From the NCBI RefSeq assembly GCF_011766325.1, contig NZ_BLLG01000005.1:459194-523193 (forward strand): DNA of 64,000 bases. The letters run 5' to 3'. Below are positions 26,837 through 35,676 of the stretch, one piece after another (position 1 is the stretch's first letter; each line of letters starts with the position of its first letter). Both the position numbers and the translations under genes were made by a program. Origin of the DNA: Streptomyces pacificus (GTDB taxonomy: Bacteria > Actinomycetota > Actinomycetes > Streptomycetales > Streptomycetaceae). The notes under the pieces were generated by a model, which was given only the letters and a program-made list of their open reading frames with translations, was not told where the DNA came from and made no database searches.

Positions 26837-28149
26837 GCCGTGGCCTCCGCGGCGGCGCGGGCGGCCGACGGCAGCGCGGCGGCGATCCGCTCGACGGCCG
26901 CTGCGTCGTGGGCGGCCGACACGAACCAGGACTCGAAGGCGGACGGCGGAAGGTAGACACCTTGGGAGAGCATCGAGTGGAAGAAGGCGTTGAAGCGGAA
27001 GGCCTCCTGGCGCTTCGCGTCCTCGTAGTCCCGCACCTCGCCTTCGGTGAAGAACACCGAGAACATGGTGCTCGCGGACTGCAGCCGGTGGGCGACTCCC
27101 TCCTTGGCCAGCGCGTCCGCGACCAGTCCCCGCACCGCCGTGGCGGCCTCGTCGACCCTGGCGTACGCGGCGTCGTCCAGGAGCCGGAGCTGGGCCAGGC
27201 CCGCGGCGGTCGCGACCGGGTTCCCCGAGAGCGTGCCCGCCTGGTAGACGGGCCCGGCCGGGGCGAGGTGCCCCATGACGTCGGCCCGGCCGCCGAACGC
27301 CGCCGCCGGGAAACCGCCCCCCATGACCTTGCCGAAGGTCATCAGGTCGGGAACGACGCCGTCGACGCCGTACCAGCCGGCCTTCGACGTACGAAAACCG
27401 GTCATCACCTCGTCGGAGATGTAGAGCGCGCCGTTCTCGGCGCAGACGTCCTTGAGTCCCTGGTTGAAACCGGGCAGCGGCGGGACGACGCCCATGTTGC
27501 CCGGGGACGCCTCCGTGATCACGCAGGCGATCTCGCCCGGGTGCGCCCGGAAGGCGGCGCGGACCGCTTCCGGATCGTTGTACGGCAGGACGATCGTGTC
27601 GCCCGCCTGCGCGCCCGTGACACCCGGGGTGTCCGGCAGCCCGAAGGTCGCCACCCCGGAGCCCGCGGCCGCGAGCAGCGCGTCCACGTGCCCGTGGTAG
27701 CAGCCGGCGAACTTGATCACCTTGGCCCGCCCGGTGAACCCGCGGGCCAGCCGGATCGCCGACATGGTCGCCTCGGTGCCCGACGAGACCAGCCTCACCT
27801 GCTCGACCGGAAGGACCCTGGCCACGATCTCCTCGGCGAGCGCGACCTCGCCCTCACCGGGTGTACCGAAGGAGGTGCCGCGCGCGACGGCCCGCTGCAC
27901 GGCCTCGGTGACCTCGGGGTGGGCGTGTCCGAGGATCATCGGGCCCCAGGAGCACACGAGGTCCACGTACTCGCGGCCGTCCGCGTCCTTCAGGTAGGGG
28001 CCGCTGCCGGACACCATGAACCGGGGGGTGCCGCCCACGGCGCGGAAGGCCCGGACGGGAGAGTTCACGCCGCCGGGCGTCACGAGGGACGCACGGTCGA
28101 AAAGCGTCTGCGAAACTGGGGCGTCATAGGGAAAGCTCACGGAATCCAT
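26833..28149 (-). CDS. hemL: Glutamate-1-semialdehyde 2,1-aminomutase HemL
   Basis: 438 aa PLP enzyme making 5-aminolevulinate from the product of HemA. Conserved [11 protein letters not shown] (25-35), [15 protein letters not shown] (122-136), and the PLP lysine K274 in [13 protein letters not shown] at 28149 has no clear ribosome site, and a GTG three codons later is possible; the long frame further upstream is non-coding. It is separated from the other haem genes here (47.6-53.7 kb) but completes the C5 route with hemA. Overlaps the histidine phosphatase gene by 4 nt. Confidence 0.95.
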   Translation of the reverse strand: MDSVSFPYDAPVSQTLFDRASLVTPGGVNSPVRAFRAVGGTPRFMVSGSGPYLKDADGREYVDLVCSWGPMILGHAHPEVTEAVQRAVARGTSFGTPGEGEVALAEEIVARVLPVEQVRLVSSGTEATMSAIRLARGFTGRAKVIKFAGCYHGHVDALLAAAGSGVATFGLPDTPGVTGAQAGDTIVLPYNDPEAVRAAFRAHPGEIACVITEASPGNMGVVPPLPGFNQGLKDVCAENGALYISDEVMTGFRTSKAGWYGVDGVVPDLMTFGKVMGGGFPAAAFGGRADVMGHLAPAGPVYQAGTLSGNPVATAAGLAQLRLLDDAAYARVDEAATAVRGLVADALAKEGVAHRLQSASTMFSVFFTEGEVRDYEDAKRQEAFRFNAFFHSMLSQGVYLPPSAFESWFVSAAHDAAAVERIAAALPSAARAAAEATA

Positions 28150-28230
28150 GGTGTCAGAGGCACGGGACGTTCTTGCGGACAGGTGTTTCACCGCACGTCC
28201 GCGGGGGAGGTCACTGTCACGATGATCGGG

Positions 28231-28260
28231 TTGCACGGCGGGGGCCGTGCGTCCTAAAAG
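28231..28260 (+). promoter_or_regulatory. Candidate promoter of the gene at 28402
   Basis: TTGCAC at 28231-28236 and TAAAAG at 28255-28260 are 18 bp apart. The region lies between the divergent hemL gene and the small conserved gene. Confidence 0.4.
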
Positions 28261-28401
28261 CAGTCGGGTGGAGATATGCATCGCGGTGGCGGACTGGGCG
28301 AGGGGACTGACGACCTGGGTCCCGACCCTGCCCGGCGTGGGAGGCACCGGCGGCACGAGGCGGGTGCGCCCGGGCCCGTGGAGAGCAGGGGTGGCCGGGG
28401 C

Positions 28402-28839
28402 ATGGGGGTGACCTACAAGTACTTCGGCGCGCCCGACGGCGCCACGGCCGCCCGGGTGCCGATCTCGATGCGCCCGGAGGAGCTGGGCGGTGACGAGCTC
28501 GGCACAGGCGGCATGTTCACCAAGATCAAGCCCGAGACGATAGCCGCGATGGTCCTCACGGGCATTCAGGGGATGCCCCTGAACAAGGTGCCCCCGCTCG
28601 AACTCGTGGTCCTCCACCCCGACTACGCCGTGGTGAGACTCCCGATGACGGTCGTCGACCCGCTCCGCGACATCGGCGAGGAGTCGGTGGGCGCGGCGGC
28701 CTTCATCTGGTCCACCGTCCCGGACCGCGGTGGGCCGCGGGACGCCTTCAACGTCTACCAACTGCTGCACGAGTGGCAGGACTTCAGCCATCGTCTGCAC
28801 GAGGCGGGGCACCAGCCGTACTGCCTGGTATGGCCCTGA
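28402..28839 (+). CDS. Conserved Streptomyces protein of unknown function
   Basis: 145 aa, starting [13 protein letters not shown] and ending [13 protein letters not shown]. No catalytic motif or membrane helix is visible; the fold looks like a mixed alpha/beta soluble protein. It is divergent from hemL. An in-frame ATG at 28276, preceded by GGTGGAG, would add 42 Arg/Gly-rich residues with weaker third-position GC, so the start is uncertain. I do not recognise a function. Confidence 0.7.
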   Translation: MGVTYKYFGAPDGATAARVPISMRPEELGGDELGTGGMFTKIKPETIAAMVLTGIQGMPLNKVPPLELVVLHPDYAVVRLPMTVVDPLRDIGEESVGAAAFIWSTVPDRGGPRDAFNVYQLLHEWQDFSHRLHEAGHQPYCLVWP

Positions 28840-28859
28840 GCCGGGGTTTCGCAGGGGTC

Positions 28860-28887
28860 GGGCGGGGCCTTCGGGCCTCGCCCTTTT
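28860..28887 (+). terminator. Intrinsic terminator
   Basis: A 10-bp stem (GGGCGGGGCC/GGCCTCGCCC, one wobble) with a stable TTCG tetraloop followed by TTTT. It lies about 20 nt past the stop of the preceding gene. Confidence 0.9.
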
Positions 28888-29232
28888 CCGTGCCGGTAGT
28901 CGCGCACGTGCAGCACAGCCGGCGCACGGTCCGCGCTCGCTCCCGCAGCTCGTCGACACCGGAGGAGCCACCGGTGGCGGCGGGGCGCGGTCCCGGCAGC
29001 AGGACCCCGATCCCGGAGGGCGCCGCCGGGCGCGTACGCGAGCCAGGGGCGCCGGATGCTCAGGAGCCGGGGGAAACCGCTGGTCGGGACCGTCCGCCCG
29101 ATGGCATTCTGGCGGCGTGAACGGACCCGGGATCCACGTCAGCTTTGCCCCCGAGCTGCGGCCGCGGACAGCGGGCGACCCGCTGACGGCTGACGCGTGC
29201 CGTCCGGGGCCGCGGTCGGCGACGGGCCGCGG
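28888..29232. other. Gap before the TetR gene
   Basis: About 345 bp between the terminator and the 3' end of the minus-strand TetR gene. Frames present on both strands have no recognisable domain or ribosome site. Nothing further was seen. Confidence 0.5.
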
Positions 29233-29808
29233 TCACGGAGCCGCTGCCGTGAGGTACCGCTGGATCGTCGGGGCGAGCCAGGCGATCACCTCGTCCCGCG
29301 TCATGTCCACCGCCGGCGGGATCCGCAGCACATAGCGGGCGAGAGCCATGCCCATGATCTGGGAGGCGGCCAGTGCGGCCCGGCGCGGAACCTCCTCCGG
29401 CAGGGGGCACACTCCGGCGGTGACGGGCAGCAGCTGTTCCCGGAACACCTTCACCACACGCTCGGCTCCGGCGGCGTTGGTGACCCCGACCCGGAGCATG
29501 GCCGTCAGCACATCGTCGTGCTCCCACCGGTCGAGGAAGTGGGAGACGAGCACGGCCCCGATATGCCGCCCTGGCATCGCCCCCAGTTCGGGAAGCCGCA
29601 GGTCGATCTCGGAGGCGGCAGCGAACAGGCCTTCCTTGTTGCCGTAGTACCTCATCACCATCGACGGGTCGATACCCGCGTCCCTGGCGATGGCGCGGAT
29701 GGTGGCGCGGTCGTACCCGTCCGCGGCGAAACGTTCACGGGCGGCGTCGAGGATCGCGGCACGGGTGGCGTCGGAGCGTCGCGGGGCGGGAGGTGGTTCG
29801 GAAGTCAC
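29233..29808 (-). CDS. TetR family transcriptional repressor
   Basis: 191 aa. N-terminal TetR helix-turn-helix: AILDAARERFAADGYDRATIRAIARDAGIDPSMVMRYYGNKEGL, followed by a divergent ligand-binding domain of the TetR_C type (RVGVTNAAGAERVV). GTG at 29808 starts the conserved protein; the open frame upstream overlaps the divergent gene and is a shadow. It is divergent from the FAD hydroxylase with which it shares the 160-bp control region, so it most likely represses that gene and itself; ligand unknown, perhaps the hydroxylase substrate. Confidence 0.9.
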   Translation of the reverse strand: MTSEPPPAPRRSDATRAAILDAARERFAADGYDRATIRAIARDAGIDPSMVMRYYGNKEGLFAAASEIDLRLPELGAMPGRHIGAVLVSHFLDRWEHDDVLTAMLRVGVTNAAGAERVVKVFREQLLPVTAGVCPLPEEVPRRAALAASQIMGMALARYVLRIPPAVDMTRDEVIAWLAPTIQRYLTAAAP

Positions 29809-29824
29809 ACCAACAACTGTAGGC

Positions 29825-29892
29825 CAACGCCTGTTGACACGCCAGCAGGTCGGGGCATACCGTTGCCCACAAGCGTTGGCAAACGTTCGTTG
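29825..29892. promoter_or_regulatory. Shared control region of tetR and hydroxylase
   Basis: TTGACA (29834-29839) and TACCGT (29858-29863), 18 bp apart, form an excellent plus-strand promoter. The inverted repeat CAACGCCTGTTG at 29825-29836 overlaps its -35. Further CGTTGG and GTTCGTTG elements at 29873-29891 lie just after the predicted start. These CAAC/GTTG repeats are the likely TetR operators. Confidence 0.6.
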
Positions 29893-29968
29893 ACTCGTGT
29901 GCGCCGCCCTGGGTCCGGGAGCAGGACACCGGCTTCCCGGCGCCCGACCACCGACAGGAGACACCGCC

Positions 29969-31471
29969 ATGACCGACGAGAGCACAGCCCGGAGCATCAA
30001 CAGCGCCGCCACGGACGCCTCCCCCACCCCCACCCCCACGCCCACACCCGCCTCCACCAAGCCAGCGGCCGAGACCGAGACCGAGACCGACGTGACGGTC
30101 GTGGGGGCGGGGCCCACCGGGCTTCTGCTCGCGGGCGACCTCGCGGCAGCCGGCATCCGCGTCGCCGTCGTCGAGCGGCGGGCGCCCACGAGGAGCAATC
30201 TGACCCGGGCCTTCGGCGTACACGCGCGCACACTGGAACTCCTGGACGCCCGCGGCCTGGCGGACGAGATGGTGGCGCGGGGCACGCCCGTCACGGGCCT
30301 GCGCCTGTTCCGCCGGCTCTCCCTCGACCTGTCCCGGCTGGTCTCCCGTTTCCCCTATCTGCTGATCGCCCCGCAGTACGAGGTGGAGCAGCTGCTGGAG
30401 CGCCGCGCGCGGGCCGCCGGCGCCGTCTTCCGGTACGGCACCGAGCTGCACGGGCTGCACCAGGACTCCGGGGCGGTCACCGCCGATCTCCGCGATGCGC
30501 ACGGCGCAGGGGGGACCCTGCGTTCCCGCTACCTCGTCGGCACGGACGGCATGCGCAGCGCGGTCAGGCGGTCGCTCGGCCTGCCCTTCCCCGGGGTCTC
30601 GGCCGTCCGCTCGATCCTGCTCGCGGACGTACGGCTCACCGAGGAGCCGGAAAGCCTGCTCACGGTCGACAGCACGGGCCGCACCTTCACCTTGATCGCC
30701 CCCTTCGGCGACGGCTGGTACCGGGTGATGGGCTGGCGGCGCGACCGCTCCCGGCCGGCGGACCGGCCGGTCGAGCTGGACGAGGTGCGCGAGATCGCCC
30801 GCGAGACACTCGGCACCGACTACGGCATGCGGGACGCCCGGTGGCTCTCCCGGTTCCACAGCGACGAGCGCCAGGCCCCCGAGTACCGCCGGGGCCGGGT
30901 GTTCCTCGCCGGAGACGCGGCACATGTGCACTCCCCGGCCGGCGGCCAGGGCATGAACACCGGCCTGCAGGACGCCGCCAACCTGTCCTGGAAGCTCGCC
31001 GCCGTGCTGCGGGGCGCCGCGCCGGACCCCGAGGGACTCCTCGACACCTACCAGTCCGAGCGGCACCCGGTCGGCGCCCTGGTGTTACGCAGCAGCGGGG
31101 CGCTCGTGCGGCTCGCCATGGCACAGACACCCCTCCAGCGCCTCGCCCGTGTCCTGGCGACGCGCTTCCTCGAGGCGGTACGGCCCGCGAAAGACAAGGC
31201 GATGGGCACGATCTCGGGCATCGGCATCTCCTACGGGACCCCGCGCGGTGCCCACCGGCTCACCGGCAGGCGCGCCCCCGACCTCGCCCTCCGGGAGGGC
31301 CGGCTCTACGAGCTGCTGCGCGCCGGCGAGTTCGTGCTGGTGGCAGCGGACACCTCGGACGCGGCCCCGCCGGCGACGCCGGGAGCCGTCACCAGGGCCC
31401 ACTGGCGGGAGCCGAACCGCAAGGCGCTCCTGGTCCGCCCCGACGGATACATCGCATGGGCACGGGGCTGA
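29969..31471 (+). CDS. FAD-dependent aromatic hydroxylase (PheA/TfdB family)
   Basis: 500 aa flavoprotein monooxygenase. The FAD motif VVGAGPTG has G46, G48 and G51, and GD is at 315-316 in FLAGDAAHVHSPAGGQGMN, typical of aromatic polyketide or rifampicin-type hydroxylases. A 40-residue disordered N terminus contains (TP) repeats. ATG at 29969 with AGGAG. Leu373 is coded by TTA (31085-31087), so translation may depend on the bldA tRNA. Controlled by the divergent TetR gene. Substrate unknown: antibiotic inactivation or a tailoring step are both plausible. Confidence 0.85.
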   Translation: MTDESTARSINSAATDASPTPTPTPTPASTKPAAETETETDVTVVGAGPTGLLLAGDLAAAGIRVAVVERRAPTRSNLTRAFGVHARTLELLDARGLADEMVARGTPVTGLRLFRRLSLDLSRLVSRFPYLLIAPQYEVEQLLERRARAAGAVFRYGTELHGLHQDSGAVTADLRDAHGAGGTLRSRYLVGTDGMRSAVRRSLGLPFPGVSAVRSILLADVRLTEEPESLLTVDSTGRTFTLIAPFGDGWYRVMGWRRDRSRPADRPVELDEVREIARETLGTDYGMRDARWLSRFHSDERQAPEYRRGRVFLAGDAAHVHSPAGGQGMNTGLQDAANLSWKLAAVLRGAAPDPEGLLDTYQSERHPVGALVLRSSGALVRLAMAQTPLQRLARVLATRFLEAVRPAKDKAMGTISGIGISYGTPRGAHRLTGRRAPDLALREGRLYELLRAGEFVLVAADTSDAAPPATPGAVTRAHWREPNRKALLVRPDGYIAWARG

Positions 31472-31677
31472 GCGTCGAGCGCGGCGGCGCACCCGTGCGG
31501 TGCCTCCCGGACCAGGTGCGTCCCGGCGGCCGCGAACGGCAGCGCCACGCTCCCCCGCCCCCGCACGCACACGGCCGTCACCCGCCCCGTGTCCCCTGGT
31601 CATGTATGCGCAACGCGGTCGCCGGCCCTCTTGCCTATCCTGGCGGGTGATAGAGATCAGTTGACCGGGGAGCCACC

Positions 31678-32445
31678 ATGACCGCCACACCCATCGCCGT
31701 CGTCACCGGAGCGAGCAGCGGAATCGGAGCCGCCACCGCGCGGAGTCTCGCGGCAGCCGGCTACCACGTGGTCCTCACCGCCCGGCGCAAGGAGCGGGTG
31801 GAAGCCCTCGCCGCCGAGCTTACGGAGGCCGGGCACCGGGCCGCTGCCCACGCCCTCGATGTCACCGACCGCGCCGCAGTGGAAGCCCTCGCCGCTTCCC
31901 TCGACGGCTCCGGCCCGGTGAAAGTCCTGGTCAACAATGCGGGCGGGGCCCTGGGCGCCGACCCGGTCGCGACCGGCGACCCGGCGGACTGGCGTCAGAT
32001 GTTCGAGGTCAACGTCATCGGCACGCTGAACGTCACGCAGGCCCTGCTCCCCGCGCTCACCGCCAGCGGGGACGGCACCGTGGTCGTCCTCTCGTCCACC
32101 GCGGGCCACGGCACCTACGAGGGCGGCGCGGGGTACGTCGCGGCGAAGCACGGGGAGCACGTCCTCGCCGAGACGCTCCGCCTGGAGATCGTCGGCACCC
32201 CGGTCCGCGTGATCGAGATCGCCCCCGGCATGGTGAAGACGGAAGGGTTCGCTGCCACGCGGTTCCGGGGCGACGCCGAGAAGGCCGCCAAGGTCTACGA
32301 GGGCGTGGCCCAGCCGCTCACTGCCGAGGACGTTGCCGACACCGTGAGCTGGGCGGTCACCCGCCCCGCCCACGTCAACATCGATCTGCTGGTCGTCCGC
32401 CCCCGAGCCCAGGCGTCGAACACCAAGGTCCACCGGGAGCATTGA
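31678..32445 (+). CDS. SDR family NAD(P)-dependent oxidoreductase
   Basis: 255 aa short-chain dehydrogenase. TGASSGIG at 10-17 binds the cofactor; NNAGG, the serine in LSSTAG, and YVAAKHG (YxxxK) form the catalytic set. TARRKER after the second strand suggests NADP. ATG at 31678 with GGGGAG; TATCCT at 31636-31641 is a possible -10. Its 3' end overlaps, on the opposite strand, the nominal end of the adenylation-acyltransferase gene. It may act with the preceding hydroxylase, but there are 206 bp between them. Confidence 0.9.
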   Translation: MTATPIAVVTGASSGIGAATARSLAAAGYHVVLTARRKERVEALAAELTEAGHRAAAHALDVTDRAAVEALAASLDGSGPVKVLVNNAGGALGADPVATGDPADWRQMFEVNVIGTLNVTQALLPALTASGDGTVVVLSSTAGHGTYEGGAGYVAAKHGEHVLAETLRLEIVGTPVRVIEIAPGMVKTEGFAATRFRGDAEKAAKVYEGVAQPLTAEDVADTVSWAVTRPAHVNIDLLVVRPRAQASNTKVHREH

Positions 32446-35378
32446 CCGGCCCCGCCCACGGAGCCGCCTCCGCAGCCCGCAGGGCGTGTTGCCAAAGCCG
32501 CTCCGTGCGCCCGCAGGGCCGGGGCCCCGGCGTCCGGTGCGTGGTCGCCAGGCGGAGGATCGTCCTCGCCCTGGACGTGGCCGGACACCTCCGCCAGCGC
32601 AGCGCCGGGGCGCCTCCCGTGCCCGAAGGGCGACGGGGAAGTGCGCGTGCCGGGCGTCGGGGGCCGGGAGGCGCTTTCACCACACGCCCCGACCCCGGCG
32701 GGCGCGGAGCAGTCCCGCGGACCGCGCCCTGCGGGCGGGCGGCGCGGAGCCTGCGCGAAGGCCAGCGACGACAGGAAGGACAGGGACCTCAGCCGGGACA
32801 GCGACGTGCCGGCGGGCACCAGCGGCAGCCCCCGCATCAGCCGCGTCACCGCGATTCCATAGGCGATGCCGAAGACGAGCGAGACCAGCAGCGCCAGGTG
32901 CTTGGAGAAGCCGTCCACGAGCGGGTAGATCTGCCAGTGCGTCAGGTAGATGTACATCGAGCTGGTCGCCACCAGCCCGGCCACCTGGTTGACACGCTCC
33001 CGGCCGGGCAGCGTCGGCAGCCACACCAGCAGCGCGAACCCGGCGGCCACGACCACCTCGCGCCAGGGCTCACCGGGGAAGAACCCCGGCACGGTGGTGA
33101 CGGCGGCCGCGGTCACCAGCAGCCGCTGCGTCACCGTCCGGGACTTGGCCGCCGCCCAGCCGAGCGCGAACAGCCAGAAGACGGTCACCGCGTCCGTCAT
33201 CTGCGAGCGGTGCGGGAGGCCGGCGAGGTCGTAGCGGGTGAGCAGGCCGAGGCCGGTGAGCGCCGCGGGAAGGGCGAACGGGAAGCGGCGTTCCGCCCGG
33301 TCCGCGAAGGGCAGGCAGAGGACGGCGGCGACCGCGACGAGGATGTAGACGAGAGCCTCGATGAACCAGGTGTGGATGCCCGGTCCCATGTCCTGCGGTC
33401 TCAGGGCGTTGTGCAGCAGGAACAGGTTGGACAGCGTGTAGTCGTCGCTGACGACGAGCGCGAATCCGATCCAGGCCATGCTCGGCAGGGCGATGCGGGC
33501 GATGCTGCGGCCGACGCGGCCGACGCGTTCGCGCCGTGCGGCGCCCGTGAGGTGGAAGCGGGCGAAGTTGTACCCGGCGACGGCGAGCAGCAGATGGGCC
33601 CCGCCTCTGATCGTGAAGACGCCGATGTGCGAGCCCACGACGCAGAAGACGGCCGCGGCGCGCAGGGCGACGCCGGTCTCCAGTCTGCGTATGCGCGAGC
33701 GCGGCCGCCCCGAGGGGGGTCTGGGCCCGGGCCCCGTCACGAGCTCGCGGATCGGGGTCGTGTGCCAGTCGGCCGGCAGACGGCCCAGCCGTTCCTCGAG
33801 GTGGATGGACGCCTCCACGTACGACAGCGAGTCGCCGCCGAGGCCCACGAAGGTGCTGTCCCGCGTCACGTCGGGGCGGTCCAGGATCTGTGCGTAGAGC
33901 GCGCACAGGTCCTCCGCCGCATCGCCGCCGGAGGGCGCCGGCGGTGTCTCGCCGCGGTCCGGGCGAACGAGTGCGAGCACGGCCGGGTAGTCGGGCTTGC
34001 CGGTGGCCAGTCGGGGCAGCTCGTCCGCCACACGGACGCGTACGGCGCGCGCCGGCAGACCGCACTCGTCCGCGATCAGGCGCCGTATCCGCCGCTCGTC
34101 GACGGCATCGGAGCCGCCCGGGCCGCCGGAGGCCGTCGCCACGACCGCGAGTGCCTCGTCGTCGCCGGTGCACAGCGCGGAAATCCCGTGCCCCGCGAGC
34201 ATCGCCTCCACCCGCTCGGGGTCGATCCTCAGGCCCAGAAGCTTCACGAACCGGCCGCGGCGCCCGACGATCTCGTAGAGCCCCTCGGGGGTGCGGCGCG
34301 CGAGGTCGCCGGTGCGCAGTTCGTCCACCGTCCGTCCGAGCCCGAGGTCCTCCGGGCCGCCGGCGTAGCCCAGCATGACGTTCGGCCCCGAGTACACGAG
34401 CTCCCCCGTGCCGGCCCCGGGGTGGTCCCCGACCGGTGCGATACGGAACGATCCACCGGGAATCGGCACCCCGATCGCCGACGGGTGGGCGGCGGCCAGA
34501 GCGGGCGGCAGATAGGCCATCCGGGCGGTGGCCTCGGTCTGGCCGTACATCACGAACAGGTCCCAGCCGCGGCGCGCTCCCAGCGCGGCGTAGTGCGCCA
34601 CGCGCTCGGGCGCCAGCCGGCCGCCTGCCTGGGTGACATACCGCAGATGCGGCAGGTCCATGTCGGCGAATCCGACCCGGTCGAGCAGGTCGAAGGTGTA
34701 GGGGACGCCCGCAAGGGAGGTACCGCGGGCGCGGCGGAAGAGGTCCCAGAAGCACGGGTCGGCCACCGACAGCCCGGTGAGGACGAGTCCCGCCCCGCGC
34801 AGCAGATGGCTGTGGACCACGGAGAGCCCGTAGCAGTAGTGCAGAGGAAGGGTCGTCGCGGCCCGGTCGGTGTCGCGGATGTCGAGGTAGGCGGCGATCG
34901 ACTCGGCGTTCGCCCGGAGGTTCGCGTGCGAGAGCCGGACCAGCTTCGGCGAGCCGGTGGAACCGGACGTGCTGAGCAGCAGGGCCAGGTCCGCATGCAG
35001 GACGTGGGCGGAGACCGCGCGCCGCTCCTCGAACTCCCATCGCCCCGGCGCCGGCCGCACGAGGACATCGGGGTCGTATGCCGCGGTCAGCGACTCCACG
35101 GCCTCCGGATGGTCGCCCGGCACCAGGAGGACGGGATGCCCCGCCGCCCGTGCGGCGAGATACACGACCAGCGCCTCGGCCGTGTTGTCTCCGGGCAGCA
35201 GGAGGAGCCGCCGCTCGGTGCCGAGACGCAGGGCCGTGTCCGCGACCCGCGCGGCGAGTTCGCGGTAGGAGGTTTCACCGTCTTCGGTGATGAGAGCCGT
35301 ACGGTCGCCGTGGGTCGCGAGGCGGTGGGCGAGGGGCGGTATCCGGCCACTGACGGGGGGTGCGGAGTGGAGCGTCAC
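32295..35378 (-). CDS. Adenylation-carrier-acyltransferase fusion protein
   Basis: 1027 aa. Residues 10-480 are an ANL adenylation domain: P-loop STSGSTGSPKL (136-145), YGQTEATARM (278-287), RTGDLARRTPEGLYEIVGRR (355-374) and catalytic K461 in LPRLATGKPDYP. Residues 490-550 are a carrier domain with phosphopantetheine Ser517 (GLGGDSLSYVEAS). Residues 570-860 form a polytopic acyltransferase-3-like membrane domain. It should activate a small acid, hold it as a thioester and transfer it across or at the membrane; substrate unknown. GTG at 35378 has no ribosome site, but a -10-like TACGAT precedes it, so the mRNA may be leaderless. An iron box overlaps the promoter. The last about 150 residues look non-conserved and overlap the SDR gene: frameshift or readthrough is possible. 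Confidence 0.75.
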   Translation of the reverse strand: MTLHSAPPVSGRIPPLAHRLATHGDRTALITEDGETSYRELAARVADTALRLGTERRLLLLPGDNTAEALVVYLAARAAGHPVLLVPGDHPEAVESLTAAYDPDVLVRPAPGRWEFEERRAVSAHVLHADLALLLSTSGSTGSPKLVRLSHANLRANAESIAAYLDIRDTDRAATTLPLHYCYGLSVVHSHLLRGAGLVLTGLSVADPCFWDLFRRARGTSLAGVPYTFDLLDRVGFADMDLPHLRYVTQAGGRLAPERVAHYAALGARRGWDLFVMYGQTEATARMAYLPPALAAAHPSAIGVPIPGGSFRIAPVGDHPGAGTGELVYSGPNVMLGYAGGPEDLGLGRTVDELRTGDLARRTPEGLYEIVGRRGRFVKLLGLRIDPERVEAMLAGHGISALCTGDDEALAVVATASGGPGGSDAVDERRIRRLIADECGLPARAVRVRVADELPRLATGKPDYPAVLALVRPDRGETPPAPSGGDAAEDLCALYAQILDRPDVTRDSTFVGLGGDSLSYVEASIHLEERLGRLPADWHTTPIRELVTGPGPRPPSGRPRSRIRRLETGVALRAAAVFCVVGSHIGVFTIRGGAHLLLAVAGYNFARFHLTGAARRERVGRVGRSIARIALPSMAWIGFALVVSDDYTLSNLFLLHNALRPQDMGPGIHTWFIEALVYILVAVAAVLCLPFADRAERRFPFALPAALTGLGLLTRYDLAGLPHRSQMTDAVTVFWLFALGWAAAKSRTVTQRLLVTAAAVTTVPGFFPGEPWREVVVAAGFALLVWLPTLPGRERVNQVAGLVATSSMYIYLTHWQIYPLVDGFSKHLALLVSLVFGIAYGIAVTRLMRGLPLVPAGTSLSRLRSLSFLSSLAFAQAPRRPPAGRGPRDCSAPAGVGACGESASRPPTPGTRTSPSPFGHGRRPGAALAEVSGHVQGEDDPPPGDHAPDAGAPALRAHGAALATRPAGCGGGSVGGAGQCSRWTLVFDAWARGRTTSRSMLTWAGRVTAQLTVSATSSAVSGWATPS

Positions 35379-35387
35379 GGGCGCATC

Positions 35388-35406
35388 GTAGGTAAGCCTT
35401 TCCTTA
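35388..35406 (-). promoter_or_regulatory. Iron box upstream of the fusion gene
   Basis: GTAGGTAAGCCTTTCCTTA matches 13 of 19 bases of the DmdR1/IdeR consensus TTAGGTTAGGCTAACCTAA. It ends 9 bp before the GTG start and covers the promoter spacer, so iron-loaded repressor would block transcription. Confidence 0.6.
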
Positions 35407-35557
35407 TCCGGTAGAGGGCGGCCGCCCATCCGGGGCGGCGAAAGGCGAGTCGTCGGCCAACTACCCCCGCCCGGGGCGGCAGAGGAACCGGAGCCCCCAG
35501 CGATCATTTTCGGCCTCTTCGCCGTGTCCAAGTCGTTACCTATGACCCCATTGACTC

Positions 35558-35576
35558 TTAGGTGAGGTTTACCTTA
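35558..35576 (+). promoter_or_regulatory. Iron box upstream of the iron ABC operon
   Basis: TTAGGTGAGGTTTACCTTA matches 15 of 19 bases of the consensus TTAGGTTAGGCTCACCTAA and is about 100 bp upstream of the substrate-binding gene. It implies repression by DmdR1/IdeR-type regulator under iron sufficiency. Confidence 0.8.
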
Positions 35577-35676
35577 CTAATGCTCCGTTCGGTTGTTCCC
35601 CCTCGGCACCGGTCCCCGCTCCACAGGACACGCTCCCCGCGTGACGGTGGTCCTGGCAGAAAGGCCCTCACTCCTC

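Noticed and set aside
29197..31650. Long plus-strand frame through tetR and the hydroxylase
   Set aside because: It is in a different frame from the hydroxylase and antisense to TetR; no domain.
32442..35414. 990-codon plus-strand open frame
   Set aside because: Antisense to the adenylation-acyltransferase gene whose motifs are intact; no recognised domain.
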